Assembly: GCA_947498705.1 (NCBI GenBank)
Contig: CANMLW010000006.1
Coordinates: forward strand, 124,001 to 188,000
Source: an uncultured Aquimarina sp.
Lineage (GTDB): Bacteria > Bacteroidota > Bacteroidia > Flavobacteriales > Flavobacteriaceae
DNA: 64,000 nt
Direction of reading: 5' to 3'
Part shown: positions 1 through 9,416 of the stretch, in pieces
How positions within the stretch are numbered: position 1 is the stretch's first letter
Layout of the letters: each line of letters begins with the position of its first letter
Notes under the pieces: generated by a model
The model's database searches: none
What the model was told of the DNA's origin: nothing
The model's input: the letters and a program-made list of their open reading frames with translations, nothing else
Made by a program: the position numbers and the translations under genes

Positions 1-618
1 CACCTAAGACCTCTTACAGGAATGAACGATTTTATAAATGATTTACAAATTAGTCATCCCCATAAGTCTATAGGGTTATTAACAGCAATGAGAATAAATG
101 CAGCTTTTCCTTTTATAACCCCTGTAGGAGAGGTTAAAAAAGTAACTAAATCTGGTAAGTCATATGCAGATCAATATACAGATGCTGGGTATTATGATAA
201 TATAGGAGGAGGAGTTTCTAAGGGTGTCGAAGAGGTTTTTAAAAAAGTACTGCAGGATTCTTTTCCACAGTTATCAACCAAGATAAGTATAAAGCATTTG
301 ATAATCTCTAATAGCGAAGAACGTAAAATAAAACATACAGAAACACAATACGAAGCTCCTCTCACTACCTTACAAAATGTGAGATACGGTCATACCAAAG
401 AACGAGTAAGGAAATTAGCAAATAGTTATATCGTTAAACTGAAACCCACAGCCATACCACTTACTATAAAAAAAACAAACTCGGATGAAGAACAGATACC
501 AATGATCAAACCTGTATTACCTTTGGGAAGATATCTTTCTACTGTTGCTATAAAATCTATGGAGGCTAGATTAGATGAGGTAAAACCCGTATTAGATTCT
601 ATTTTATATAAATATTGA
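1..618 (+). CDS. Patatin-like phospholipase, C-terminal part only
   Basis: Only the last ~205 residues are present; the frame is open through base 1, so the gene begins outside the window. The stretch RINAAFPFITP followed about 40 residues later by DAGYYDN is what is seen around the catalytic Asp of patatin-like (Ser-Asp dyad) lipid acyl hydrolases, where the usual text is D-G-G-x-x-D-N. Here the middle residue is Ala rather than Gly. The nucleophile elbow G-x-S-x-G would lie upstream, outside the window, so activity cannot be judged. The tail after the motif is rich in Lys and Thr with no obvious extra domain. Membership of the patatin family is inferred from these two blocks alone. Confidence 0.6.
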   Translation, partial: HLRPLTGMNDFINDLQISHPHKSIGLLTAMRINAAFPFITPVGEVKKVTKSGKSYADQYTDAGYYDNIGGGVSKGVEEVFKKVLQDSFPQLSTKISIKHLIISNSEERKIKHTETQYEAPLTTLQNVRYGHTKERVRKLANSYIVKLKPTAIPLTIKKTNSDEEQIPMIKPVLPLGRYLSTVAIKSMEARLDEVKPVLDSILYKY

Positions 619-639
619 GACAGTTGTCATTTTTTTTTG

Positions 640-647
640 TATTTTTG
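640..647 (+). promoter_or_regulatory. Candidate Bacteroidota -7 box for the toxin-antitoxin pair
   Basis: TATTTTTG matches the Bacteroidota -7 consensus TAnnTTTG and lies 12 bases before the antitoxin ATG. The upstream TTG at 624-626 is closer than the usual -33 spacing. A start site a few bases downstream would leave an almost leaderless message, or favour the ATG at 665. Confidence 0.3.
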
Positions 648-658
648 TCACAAAGTAT

Positions 659-1117
659 ATGGAAATGAGTGCAGTATCACCGTTAAGTTTTGACAGTTTT
701 GAGAACAAGGGATTATTACGATATCTAAATATCGATATTCCGTTACATAATATGTATGATTTTATCGAATTATCCAGAAATGGAATTGATAAAAAAGCAT
801 TATTACATCTTGCCAAGTTTATTAGTTTTGATATTAAAGAACTGGCCGAGATACTTCATATGTCAGAACGCACCATTCAACGTTATGATTTAAATAAAAA
901 ATTAAGTACAGAAGCTAGTGCCAGAGTATTGCAATTGGTTAAGCTTTATGCAAAAGGAGAAAATATTTTTGGAGATTTGGATCGATTTAAAAACTGGATG
1001 GACCATCCTAATGTTGCTTTAGCAATGAAAAAGCCAAAAGATCTTTTAGATACGACTTTCGGTTTTCAGTTACTTAATGAAGAGTTGGTTCGTATAGAAC
1101 ATGGTATTTTTGTATAA
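659..1117 (+). CDS. Xre/ParS-type antitoxin (DUF2384) of a RES-Xre toxin-antitoxin module
   Basis: 152 residues. The middle carries a helix-turn-helix (ELAEILHMSERTIQRY, about residues 62-77). The C-terminal half (KLYAKGENIFGDLDRFKNW onward, with MDHPNVALAMKKPKDLL) is the MbcA/ParS/Xre antitoxin toxin-binding domain formerly called DUF2384. The length is normal for the family. Such antitoxins neutralise the RES toxin and repress their own promoter as a complex. The stop codon overlaps the toxin ATG by one base (taATG), so translation is coupled. An in-frame ATG at 665 is an alternative start. Function is well supported by the paired RES gene. Confidence 0.9.
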   Translation: MEMSAVSPLSFDSFENKGLLRYLNIDIPLHNMYDFIELSRNGIDKKALLHLAKFISFDIKELAEILHMSERTIQRYDLNKKLSTEASARVLQLVKLYAKGENIFGDLDRFKNWMDHPNVALAMKKPKDLLDTTFGFQLLNEELVRIEHGIFV

Positions 1118-1572
1118 TGCTTGTATATAGGATAGCAAAACAAAAATATAGTAAAGATCTTACAGGGATTGGTGCGAAAACAGTAGGAGGAAGGTGGAAC
1201 CCTAAGGGGGTTGCTATGCTGTATACCAGTACCACAGCTTCTCTTTCGGCACTCGAAGTATTAGCACATTTACCAGCAGCATACCTGCCAGACGATATGG
1301 TAATTGTAACCATATCAATACCCGATGAATTGATTACAACAGTAAATGTAAAAAAACTTCCCGATAACTGGAATGAAATACCAGCGCCTTTAGAAGCACA
1401 AAATTTTACAATGGATTGGATTGCCAAAGAAAAATTTTTAGGCCTTAGAATACCTAGTATTATCATACCTTTTGAAGAAAATCTTTTGATCAACCCTAAT
1501 CATCCAAAATTTAATGAAGTAAAAATTATTAAGATAGCACCTTTTCATTTTGACCCTAGGTTATTAAAATAA
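1117..1572 (+). CDS. RES-domain toxin (NAD+-targeting) of a RES-Xre pair
   Basis: 151 residues, the typical size for a RES toxin. The diagnostic block GGRWNPKG (residues 24-31, Arg26), then LYTS (Tyr36), then LSALEVLAH (Glu47) matches the conserved Arg, Tyr and Glu of the family, whose members degrade NAD+ and stop growth. The C-terminal FDPRL block is also typical. It directly follows and overlaps its antitoxin by one base. No frameshift or missing key residue is seen, so the toxin is probably functional. Whether it stabilises a neighbouring mobile region or acts in phage defence cannot be told from sequence. Confidence 0.9.
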   Translation: MLVYRIAKQKYSKDLTGIGAKTVGGRWNPKGVAMLYTSTTASLSALEVLAHLPAAYLPDDMVIVTISIPDELITTVNVKKLPDNWNEIPAPLEAQNFTMDWIAKEKFLGLRIPSIIIPFEENLLINPNHPKFNEVKIIKIAPFHFDPRLLK

Positions 1573-1928
1573 ACTAATCTCGAATATTGATTTTTAATCC
1601 AAAATTTGATTTTTGGATTAAAGTATAGTTGTTTTTTTACTTTAATGTTGATGTTAGGCCTAGGAGAGAGAATTTTGGAAAAGGAGTTAGCACAAATAGA
1701 GCATAAATATGAGCTTTGTAGCTCAAAATACCAAAAAAGATATATTCAATAAGAAATATTTATAAATCTGGTATTGGTCATTGATAAAATCTTATTTTTT
1801 CGTTAAAAATATACCTGGAAATCCGGTTCACTCTACATTTTATATAAATTACAATACTGATAAGTATACTATTTTATCTTAGGAGTATACGATATCAACT
1901 AATAACTAATCTTAATTTTAATAGTAGA
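1573..1928. other. Intergenic region, 356 bp, before the M13 peptidase
   Basis: Very AT-rich. Apart from the hairpin at 1594-1621, no gene, RNA or clear repeat is recognised. It should hold the promoter of the downstream lipoprotein peptidase, but no box convincing enough to call was found. Confidence 0.5.
1594..1634 (+). terminator. Terminator-like hairpin after the RES toxin
   Basis: Perfect 11-bp stem: TTAATCCAAAA (1594-1604) pairs with TTTTGGATTAA (1611-1621) over a 6-base loop. A T-run follows about 10 bases later, so it is a plausible but not textbook intrinsic terminator. Confidence 0.5.
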
Positions 1929-4001
1929 ATGGATACAAAAATGAAGCTCATATGTTTATCACTATTCATTATAGCCTTTGTAAGTTGTAAAAACGAAACA
2001 AAAAAAGAAGCCAGTGAAAACATTGCCAACGTAGAGAAAATTCCGGGAATAGTTCTTGAAAATATGGACACCACTGTTAATCCCAAAGAAGACTTTTATA
2101 ATTATGTGAATGGTAATTGGATGAAAACTACAGAGATCCCCGAGGATAGAACGCGGTGGGGTGGTTTTGGGGTACTGAGAAAAAAAACAGATGATGATGT
2201 ACTCAAAATCTTAGAAGAAGCAAAATCTAGTGGTAAATATACTCCAGAAACAGATCAGTTTAAAGCATTGGTTGTTTTCGAATCCATTATGGATACAGTT
2301 GCACGTGATAAAGCGGGAATTAACCCTTTAAAACCTGTGTTAGAAAAAATTGAAGGTATAAAGAGTATCAAAGATATTCAATCGGTATTAGCTACAGAAA
2401 TAGCTGCTTCTTCACCATTTTTTGGATTTACTTCTTTTCCTGATCTTAATAATAGTACTATAAATGCTCCTTATGTAACTACCGGAGGCTTAGGGCTACC
2501 AGAAAGAGACTATTATTTGGACCAGGATGAAAAATCGAAAGAAATAAGAGGGCAATATATAGATCATATCGCACGTATGCTTCAGTTTATAGGAGATACA
2601 GAAAAAGAAGCTCGCAAAGCAGCAGAAACTATCTTAGCAATAGAAACCAAATTAGCTGCTCCCAGACTGGATAAAGTAGAAAGTCGTGATGCTCGTAACT
2701 TTAATAACCCAAGAAGTATGGAACAACTTTCAGAAATGACCTCTTCTGTAGATTGGGAGAAATTAATGAAAGATTTGGGGGTAGAAAAGAGATTAGATAC
2801 GGTTATGGTTTTACAACCAAAGTATATGAGAGTATTGCAAGATGTTTTAGCAACCACAGATATAGAAGATCTAAAAACAGTAATTAGATGGTCTACATTA
2901 AATAATGTTACAGGATCATTATCTACAGAAATAGAGAAAGCAAATTGGGACTTTTATCAAAAAACACTAAACGGAGCTAAAAAACAAAGACCTCTGAAAG
3001 AAAGAGCGTTAAGTAGAGTTAATAATTCGATAGGAGAAGCAATTGGACAGTTGTATGTAGATGCAAAATTTCCTCCTGAAGCCAAAGCCAAAGCAGAGAA
3101 AATGATTGCAAATGTAATTAAAGCCTATCAAAAAAGAATAGAAACGCTGGATTGGATGAGTGATAGTACAAAAATTAAGGCGATAGAAAAGTTAGATAAA
3201 TTTACAGTAAAGATAGGATACCCTAATAAGTGGGAAGATTATTCTGATTTAAATATAAAAGAAGGAAATTCTAATTTCGAAAATACAATGGCTGTCTCAG
3301 AGTGGTCATTCAAAAAATCAATTGAAGAAATAGGAGAACCTGTTGATAAAACAGAATGGGGAATGTCTCCCCAAACAGTAAATGCATATTTTAATCCATT
3401 ATTTAATGAAATTGTATTTCCTGCGGCTATTTTACAACCTCCATTTTATAACTATACTGCAGATGAAGCTGTTAATTATGGAGGCATTGGAGCTGTTATC
3501 GGGCATGAAATATCTCACGCATTTGATGACTCTGGTGCTCGTTTTGATGCAGATGGGAATTTGTCAAATTGGTGGACAGATGAGGATCTTAAAAAGTTTA
3601 CCGAAAGAGGAAATTCACTTGCAGAGCAGTATAGTGCAATAGAGGTACTGGATAGTATTTTTATTAATGGTAAGTTTACGTTAGGTGAAAACATAGGAGA
3701 TTTAGGAGGGGTACTAGGAGCTTATGATGGGCTACAAATGCATTTTGCCGAGAATGGAAGGCCAGAGGATATTGATGGATTTACTGCAGAACAACGTTTC
3801 TTCATGTCCTGGGCAACAGTATGGAGAACAAAAATTAGAGAAGACGCATTAAGAACCCAAATTAAGACTGACCCTCACTCCCCAGGGACCACACGTGCTA
3901 TTCAACCATTGTTAAATGTTCAGGCATTTTATGATGCTTTTGATATTAAAGAAGGAGATAGTATGTATCTGGCACCAGAAAAAAGAGTACATATATGGTA
4001 A
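1929..4001 (+). CDS. M13 family (neprilysin/PepO-like) zinc metallopeptidase lipoprotein
   Basis: 690 residues, the full length of the M13 family. The N-terminus is a lipoprotein signal with a lipobox ending FVSC, so the mature protein should be anchored in the cell envelope at Cys20. The zinc site is HEISH (His526, Glu527, His530) with the third ligand in GENIGD (Glu587), and the C-terminus ends in the family's ...KRVHIW. The substrate-side NAYFNP motif is also present. M13 enzymes cleave oligopeptides rather than intact proteins, so a role in peptide processing in the periplasm or at the outer surface is likely. It stands alone with an intrinsic terminator at 4029. Confidence 0.95.
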   Translation: MDTKMKLICLSLFIIAFVSCKNETKKEASENIANVEKIPGIVLENMDTTVNPKEDFYNYVNGNWMKTTEIPEDRTRWGGFGVLRKKTDDDVLKILEEAKSSGKYTPETDQFKALVVFESIMDTVARDKAGINPLKPVLEKIEGIKSIKDIQSVLATEIAASSPFFGFTSFPDLNNSTINAPYVTTGGLGLPERDYYLDQDEKSKEIRGQYIDHIARMLQFIGDTEKEARKAAETILAIETKLAAPRLDKVESRDARNFNNPRSMEQLSEMTSSVDWEKLMKDLGVEKRLDTVMVLQPKYMRVLQDVLATTDIEDLKTVIRWSTLNNVTGSLSTEIEKANWDFYQKTLNGAKKQRPLKERALSRVNNSIGEAIGQLYVDAKFPPEAKAKAEKMIANVIKAYQKRIETLDWMSDSTKIKAIEKLDKFTVKIGYPNKWEDYSDLNIKEGNSNFENTMAVSEWSFKKSIEEIGEPVDKTEWGMSPQTVNAYFNPLFNEIVFPAAILQPPFYNYTADEAVNYGGIGAVIGHEISHAFDDSGARFDADGNLSNWWTDEDLKKFTERGNSLAEQYSAIEVLDSIFINGKFTLGENIGDLGGVLGAYDGLQMHFAENGRPEDIDGFTAEQRFFMSWATVWRTKIREDALRTQIKTDPHSPGTTRAIQPLLNVQAFYDAFDIKEGDSMYLAPEKRVHIW

Positions 4002-4028
4002 TTTGAAAACAAATTGTCGCATTATTAA

Positions 4029-4059
4029 AAAATCTGCTTAACAAGCAGATTTTTTTTTG
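4029..4059 (+). terminator. Intrinsic terminator of the M13 peptidase gene
   Basis: AAATCTGCTT, a 3-base loop, then AAGCAGATTT followed by a run of eight T, 28 bases after the stop codon. Stem and U-tract are textbook. Confidence 0.85.
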
Positions 4060-4498
4060 ACCTTTTTTTTTCTGTAGTTTCAGTAGTCTAGGCTTTTTTC
4101 TAGATACGATAGCAGTAATAAAGTTTAATTTTGCTGCTTTTATTTTGTAAAGCATTAAAAACACTTTAATGTAGGGTTAGGGAATATTTATCAAAGATAA
4201 TTTACAAAATAGAAAAAATAATTTGTGGAATTACGGGAGGTGAAAATAGTGTTTAAGTAACTAAAATTAAGTTGTTTAATTCTTTTAATAATGATCTTGG
4301 AAAAGATTAAAAGAATGTGATATAATTATGGTTGTGATGATAGTAACTAAATGATTAATGCATTCGTTTTTCTGTTTTTGGTAAGGTGAAATGCCACTCG
4401 AAAGAGAAGTGAGCAACCAATATGAAAAAAAATTAAAAGCTATGGTAACATTTTACTTTGTCGAGACACATATATTAAACTTTTAAATCGGTCAGCTT
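4060..4498. other. Intergenic region before the T9SS metalloprotease, with a perfect inverted repeat
   Basis: AT-rich and apparently non-coding. It contains a perfect 11-bp inverted repeat, ATTCTTTTAAT (4279-4289) with ATTAAAAGAAT (4306-4316). This could be an operator, a leader hairpin or part of a small RNA. Nothing else is recognised. Confidence 0.4.
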
Positions 4499-7400
4499 AT
4501 GAATAAAATTACTTATAAACTTTTAATATTCTGTTTCTTCTTTGGTTCTTTGTTTAGGGTTTGTGCTCAGACGATATGGGAACAAAAGACAGAGAATTTG
4601 TCGTATAAACAGAAAGTAGATACTCAAGAATATTCGATTTTTGATTTGAACAATAAAAATTTTCAGCATTTGTTAAATCAAAGTAGCGGCAGTTTTGATT
4701 TTAAATCAAAGAACATCATAGTTAATTTTCCTGGTGATAAAGGAAATCTTATTGCTTATAAGGTACATGAAACAGATGTGATGCATCGGGATTTGGCAAA
4801 AAAATACCCCAGTATAAAAACTTATGTGGGTAGGAGTATTACTGATCCAAATAAAACAATACAATTTACATATTGTCCAATAGTAGGATTAAGAGGAAGT
4901 ATAACAACTTCTGGAAAACAAACGATGCTTATAAAACCGGTAAATAAGAATTCACATCTTTTTTATAGATCGAATAAGCAAAGTAGAAGGTTTGACTTTG
5001 ATTGTCAAACAACAGATAATCTTACTGCTAAGTTGAGTAATTTACAATCTATAAATAGTAGAAATGCTAATGATGGTAAACTAAGAAGGTACCGTTTAGC
5101 ATTATCAACAAGTGGTGATTATTCGCAGTACTTTCTGGATGGTACAGAGGTAAACGATTCGCAAAGAAAAACAAAAATAATGGCTGCAGCTGTTGCTACA
5201 ATTGTAAGAGTTAATGCAATATTTGAAAGAGATTTTGGTGTGACCATGCAAATTATTCCTCAGAATGACTCGTTATTATTTTTAGATCCTTTGTCAGACC
5301 CATATAGTACAGGGGCAAATTTAAATACTGAGCTTCAAAATACCTTGGATGCCAAAAGTGTTGATGAGGGCTGGGGGTATGATGTTGGGCACTTATTTCA
5401 TGTTGAAGATGCTGTTTATGGAAATGCAGGTTGTATTGCATGTGTTTGTACAGATGGTTCTAAAGGCAAAGGGTATACTGTGCATAGAGCACCTGATTCT
5501 GATCATTTTAATTTGATTGTTGCACATGAATTTGGACATCAGTTTGGAGGATATCATGTACAGAGTAGTAGTAATTGCCGTAGTGGTTTTAATAGTGAAG
5601 TAGAACCCGGAAGTGGGAGTTCTATAATGGGATATGCAGGAATTTGCTCTCCAAACGTACAAAATACACCCGATGATTATTTTAATTATGTAGATATTAG
5701 AGACGTTGCTATTTGGACCATTAATAATAGTGCTTGTGCAGAGGTTATAGATACAGGAAATATAGCTCCTGTGGCCAATGCAGGCCCCGATTTTATAATA
5801 CCCAGATCGACACCATTTGTACTTCAAGGCGAGGCAAATGATATTGATGGAAATACTAGTTTAACGTATTGCTGGGAACAAAATAATCCTGAAAATCCAT
5901 TTTCTTCAAACTATCCCCAATCAAATTGGACCAATGGACCACTTTTTAGATCTAGATTACCTTCAAGCTCAACCAAAAGGTATATGCCCCAATTGGCAGA
6001 TGTCTTATCAGGAGACCTCACTCCAACCTGGGAGGTACTGCCCTCGGTTGCAAGAAATATGAAGTTTGAGTTTACTGTTAGAGATAACGATCCGGGGGGC
6101 GGACAGACAAATACTGATGGTATGTCAGTAACTGTTGATGACACATCAGGGCCTTTTAGAGTTACGTCGCAAAGTATTTCAGAAACAATAGACGTTGGCA
6201 AGCAAATAACAGTAGAATGGGATGTGGCAAATACAGATCAAAATCCTATAAATGCTGATAAAGTATCTATTTTATTATCTGTTGATGGTGGATATACATA
6301 CCCATATACTTTACAGGATAATATTGATAATGATGGAACAGAAACATTTGTCTTGCAAGGAGTAGAAAGTACCGAGCACGCCAGGATTATGGTAAAAGCT
6401 GTAAATAATATATTCTTTGCTGTAAATAGTACAAATTTTCAGATACAGGTTTCAGAATTTTCTATTGCACCAGTAACGAGTACAAAATTGCTTTGTTTTA
6501 ATGAAGAGCTTTCATACGAGTTGACCTATAAAACGTACCTGGATTTTGATCAGGAAGTTACTTTCTCTGTAGAAAACCTTCCTCTGGGATTAGGGATAGA
6601 TTTTACACCTTCTTCAATCTCAGGTTCTCAATTAGCAGGAACCCCTGTAGGTATAACTCTTTCAGGTGTTCAGAACCTAGATGTAGGAGAATATACCTTT
6701 TTCATTATTGGTCGTTCTGTTTCAGGAATAGAAAAAAAGACGCAACTTAAGTTCTACATTTTTGATGATACAATATCCGCGTCCAACTTGGTGTCACCAT
6801 TTGATGATGAATCAGGAATATTCCTTAATCATATGTTCATCTGGTCAGAAAATGAGAATGCTACTACTTTTGATATTCAAATTGCTACTGATATTAATTT
6901 TACTAATATTATAGATTCAAAATCGGTTTTCGAAAATGAGTATATATCAGATGTATTAGAGTATAATACGCAGTATTTTTGGAGGGTTAAAAGTGATAAT
7001 CCATGTAAAACCACAGATTTTTCTGCAATAAATACTTTTACCACATTATGCCCTAGTCCTGTTGAGTTAGAATATACAGAGATTGGTCCATCATATATAG
7101 GTTTACAATGGGAAAAAGGAACAGCCTCTCAATGGGAGATAGAATATGGTATTTCGGGATTCTCTATAGGAACGGGGACACTGATAAATGTAAATGAAAA
7201 TTATCATGATATTAATGGATTAACTTCTTTAGAAAATTATGATTTTTATGTTAGAGCTGTATGTTCAGGAGATAAAAAAAGTGCTTATGTGGGACCATTA
7301 TCAATTACCACTACAGAAGATTTTTGTACTTCAGGATATTTTTATGATTCAGGAGGACCAGATGGTGATTATGAAATTAACGAAACTTCTACATCTGTGG

Positions 7401-8569
7401 TAAGTCCCGCAGTTTCTGGAGAAAGAGTTAGAGTAACCTTTGAATCTTTTGATTTAGAGTATGCGTTTGATTACTTAAGAGTATATGATGGACCAGATAA
7501 TAGTTATCCACGCCTTTTTAATGGTTTTGGGTATACTGGTAACTCATTACCAGGTACTTTTATTTCTTCTCATACTTCGGGTAGCCTTACTTTCGAATTG
7601 TTTTCTGATGTGATTATATCTGCCTCTGGATGGAAAGCACAAGTTGTTTGTGAACCACAACCATCATGTTTTTCGATTTCTGAAAATAATAAAAATGAAT
7701 ATATAAAAAACGGAAGCTTTGAGTGTGGCAGACTGGGAGATTGGATATCTTCTGAAATCAAAGAATCTGATGAGTGTCATAAAGGCTTTACTGTTTTAAA
7801 CTATTTACAACGGTTATGTGCAAATGTGCCAGATATACTACCCACAAAAGGGGATTTTGCAGCGTATACTAGTTTTTCGGGAAGTCAAAATGAAGAATAT
7901 GTGTTAGAGCAAACAATTGCATTACCTAAAGAAGAACTATTGATGACCTCTGCCACTATATCTTTTGATTTACTAGTGGAGTATAATTATACTGATGTAA
8001 ATCTATCTGAGGCTCATACATTTACAACTGGCTTATATACAGAATCTAATGAGCTGATAACAATGGTAGATCAGCAATCGTTTGGAATAGCCCCAAAAGA
8101 AGGTGGTATTAACGTTGAAATAACGAGGCAGATTCTGGAAAATTTGAAAGGGTATGAAGGCCAAAATATAATCGTAAGATTTATCGCAAACTTTAAAAGT
8201 AATGCCTTTACAGTGACCAAAGCATTGGTTGATAATGTTTCACTTATTATAGAAACTACAAGTGCACCAGTTGTAGAGGAGCCTGATCAGGAATCAGCAG
8301 AAGTAGGAGATGAAGAAAAACCAAGTGATGAAGTGCTGATTGCTCCAAACCCCAGTAAGAATGGTAATTTTACTTTAAACTATCAAGGAAATAATAAGGT
8401 AGAAGAAGTTTTTATTTTTGATTTTTCAGGAAAGTTAATTTATAAAGAAACAATCCATCAATTTGATAAAGAAAAACAAATACGAGCTGCCAATATAGAG
8501 GCGGGATCTTATCTGGTAAAAATAGTATTAAACCACAAGGTAGAAGTTAGAACATTGGTGGTCAAATAA
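4499..8569 (+). CDS. Secreted multidomain metzincin (reprolysin-like) with CUB domain and T9SS sorting signal
   Basis: 1356 residues. A Sec signal ends near FRVCAQ. The catalytic domain (about residues 195-415) has the metzincin zinc site HEFGHQFGGYH (His343, His347, His353) and Met-turn SIMGYAG (Met377). Beta-sandwich and fibronectin-III-like modules follow (about 420-940). A CUB-like domain begins CTSGYFYDSGGPDG and includes FDYLRVYDGPD (about 945-1055). A carbohydrate-binding-like segment comes next, then an acidic linker (about 1260-1280). The C-terminus is a type A T9SS sorting domain (APNPSKNGNF ... GSYLVKI). Export through the outer membrane by T9SS and attachment or release is therefore expected. 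Substrate is unknown; extracellular protein degradation is the likely role. Single-gene unit ending in a shared bidirectional terminator. Confidence 0.9.
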   Translation: MNKITYKLLIFCFFFGSLFRVCAQTIWEQKTENLSYKQKVDTQEYSIFDLNNKNFQHLLNQSSGSFDFKSKNIIVNFPGDKGNLIAYKVHETDVMHRDLAKKYPSIKTYVGRSITDPNKTIQFTYCPIVGLRGSITTSGKQTMLIKPVNKNSHLFYRSNKQSRRFDFDCQTTDNLTAKLSNLQSINSRNANDGKLRRYRLALSTSGDYSQYFLDGTEVNDSQRKTKIMAAAVATIVRVNAIFERDFGVTMQIIPQNDSLLFLDPLSDPYSTGANLNTELQNTLDAKSVDEGWGYDVGHLFHVEDAVYGNAGCIACVCTDGSKGKGYTVHRAPDSDHFNLIVAHEFGHQFGGYHVQSSSNCRSGFNSEVEPGSGSSIMGYAGICSPNVQNTPDDYFNYVDIRDVAIWTINNSACAEVIDTGNIAPVANAGPDFIIPRSTPFVLQGEANDIDGNTSLTYCWEQNNPENPFSSNYPQSNWTNGPLFRSRLPSSSTKRYMPQLADVLSGDLTPTWEVLPSVARNMKFEFTVRDNDPGGGQTNTDGMSVTVDDTSGPFRVTSQSISETIDVGKQITVEWDVANTDQNPINADKVSILLSVDGGYTYPYTLQDNIDNDGTETFVLQGVESTEHARIMVKAVNNIFFAVNSTNFQIQVSEFSIAPVTSTKLLCFNEELSYELTYKTYLDFDQEVTFSVENLPLGLGIDFTPSSISGSQLAGTPVGITLSGVQNLDVGEYTFFIIGRSVSGIEKKTQLKFYIFDDTISASNLVSPFDDESGIFLNHMFIWSENENATTFDIQIATDINFTNIIDSKSVFENEYISDVLEYNTQYFWRVKSDNPCKTTDFSAINTFTTLCPSPVELEYTEIGPSYIGLQWEKGTASQWEIEYGISGFSIGTGTLINVNENYHDINGLTSLENYDFYVRAVCSGDKKSAYVGPLSITTTEDFCTSGYFYDSGGPDGDYEINETSTSVVSPAVSGERVRVTFESFDLEYAFDYLRVYDGPDNSYPRLFNGFGYTGNSLPGTFISSHTSGSLTFELFSDVIISASGWKAQVVCEPQPSCFSISENNKNEYIKNGSFECGRLGDWISSEIKESDECHKGFTVLNYLQRLCANVPDILPTKGDFAAYTSFSGSQNEEYVLEQTIALPKEELLMTSATISFDLLVEYNYTDVNLSEAHTFTTGLYTESNELITMVDQQSFGIAPKEGGINVEITRQILENLKGYEGQNIIVRFIANFKSNAFTVTKALVDNVSLIIETTSAPVVEEPDQESAEVGDEEKPSDEVLIAPNPSKNGNFTLNYQGNNKVEEVFIFDFSGKLIYKETIHQFDKEKQIRAANIEAGSYLVKIVLNHKVEVRTLVVK

Positions 8570-8630
8570 TCTATATCGTATTGATCATACTAGATTCTAT
8601 AATAAAAAATTACTCGAAACAAATTTGATT

Positions 8631-8664
8631 AAAACCCTGTTTTTAAACAAAAACAGGGTTTTAA
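8631..8664. terminator. Bidirectional intrinsic terminator between convergent genes
   Basis: AAAACCCTGTTTTT (from 8631) and AAAAACAGGGTTTT (to 8662) form a strong stem with an A-run on one side and a T-run on the other, so it can stop transcription from both directions. It overlaps the stop codon of the reverse-strand gene ending at 8661. Confidence 0.85.
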
Positions 8665-9305
8665 TTTTCTTTTACTTCATTCATCAAAAGAAAAGCTTTG
8701 TTTACATATTCTTTTTCCAGAAAAAGAGTGAAATAGTTCGAAGTAGAGATTACTTCAAATACAGGAATCCCTTCATAAGCCAATAATTTGAAGATATAAA
8801 AATACAGACCCACAGATTTCGAATTATCTTCTGGTAAGGCTATCGAAATAGAAGATAAATTGTCTGTTACAGAAATACAGGTCTCATTTTCAAAATGTTT
8901 TTCTACAGTTGTTTTTAATGAAGAGGTTACCAATATATTACTTTCTTGAAAATTACTTGAATAGGTAAAATAGGCTTTTGATTCATTTTTTACGATATCC
9001 AAAAGATTACGTTGGCTTGTTAGTATGCTATTGGAGTTAAGAAAGGTATATTCTGTTATTCCAGATCTAACCACAATATCTCCCAGACTTCTTAGGTTAT
9101 CAATATGTTTGATGCGTCTGGGGTGATATCTTCTTAGCGCCATTACAATCGACCCAGGTTTTACGGGTTTTTTCATTGTTTTTTCTACCTTAGGTTGAAG
9201 ATCAACGGCTAATGAACTAAAATTTATAATGTCGCGAGATAGCGCATCTTCTAGAAATGGTTGATGACGTAGTATATTATGAACACAGTCCGTAATAGTT
9301 TTCAT
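8661..9305 (-). CDS. Conserved protein divergent from aspartate kinase, function unknown
   Basis: 214 residues, predicted cytosolic, no signal peptide. The N-terminal ~85 residues are basic and look like a helical DNA- or RNA-binding region (KPGSIVMALRRYHPRR). The C-terminal part (about 125-210) alternates strands and helices as an ACT-like fold would (SISIALPEDNSKSVGLYFYIFKLLAYEGIPVFEVIST), much like the ACT repeats of the neighbouring aspartate kinase. The gene is transcribed away from that kinase, 111 bp apart. A regulator that senses an amino acid is a reasonable guess but only an inference; the family is not recognised by name. Confidence 0.6.
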   Translation of the reverse strand: MKTITDCVHNILRHQPFLEDALSRDIINFSSLAVDLQPKVEKTMKKPVKPGSIVMALRRYHPRRIKHIDNLRSLGDIVVRSGITEYTFLNSNSILTSQRNLLDIVKNESKAYFTYSSNFQESNILVTSSLKTTVEKHFENETCISVTDNLSSISIALPEDNSKSVGLYFYIFKLLAYEGIPVFEVISTSNYFTLFLEKEYVNKAFLLMNEVKEN

Positions 9306-9416
9306 TGTTATATATTTAACATTCTGTGCAAATCTATACTTTTTCTTTTAAAATATTTATTATCCGACTAATAATAACTACTTATGCACTGTAAATAGAA
9401 ACCATAAACATAGAGA

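Noticed and set aside
5393..5827. Reverse open frame of 144 residues in the metzincin gene
   Set aside because: Antisense to the catalytic domain and rich in Ile, Tyr, Cys and Thr as expected from the complement; not a gene.
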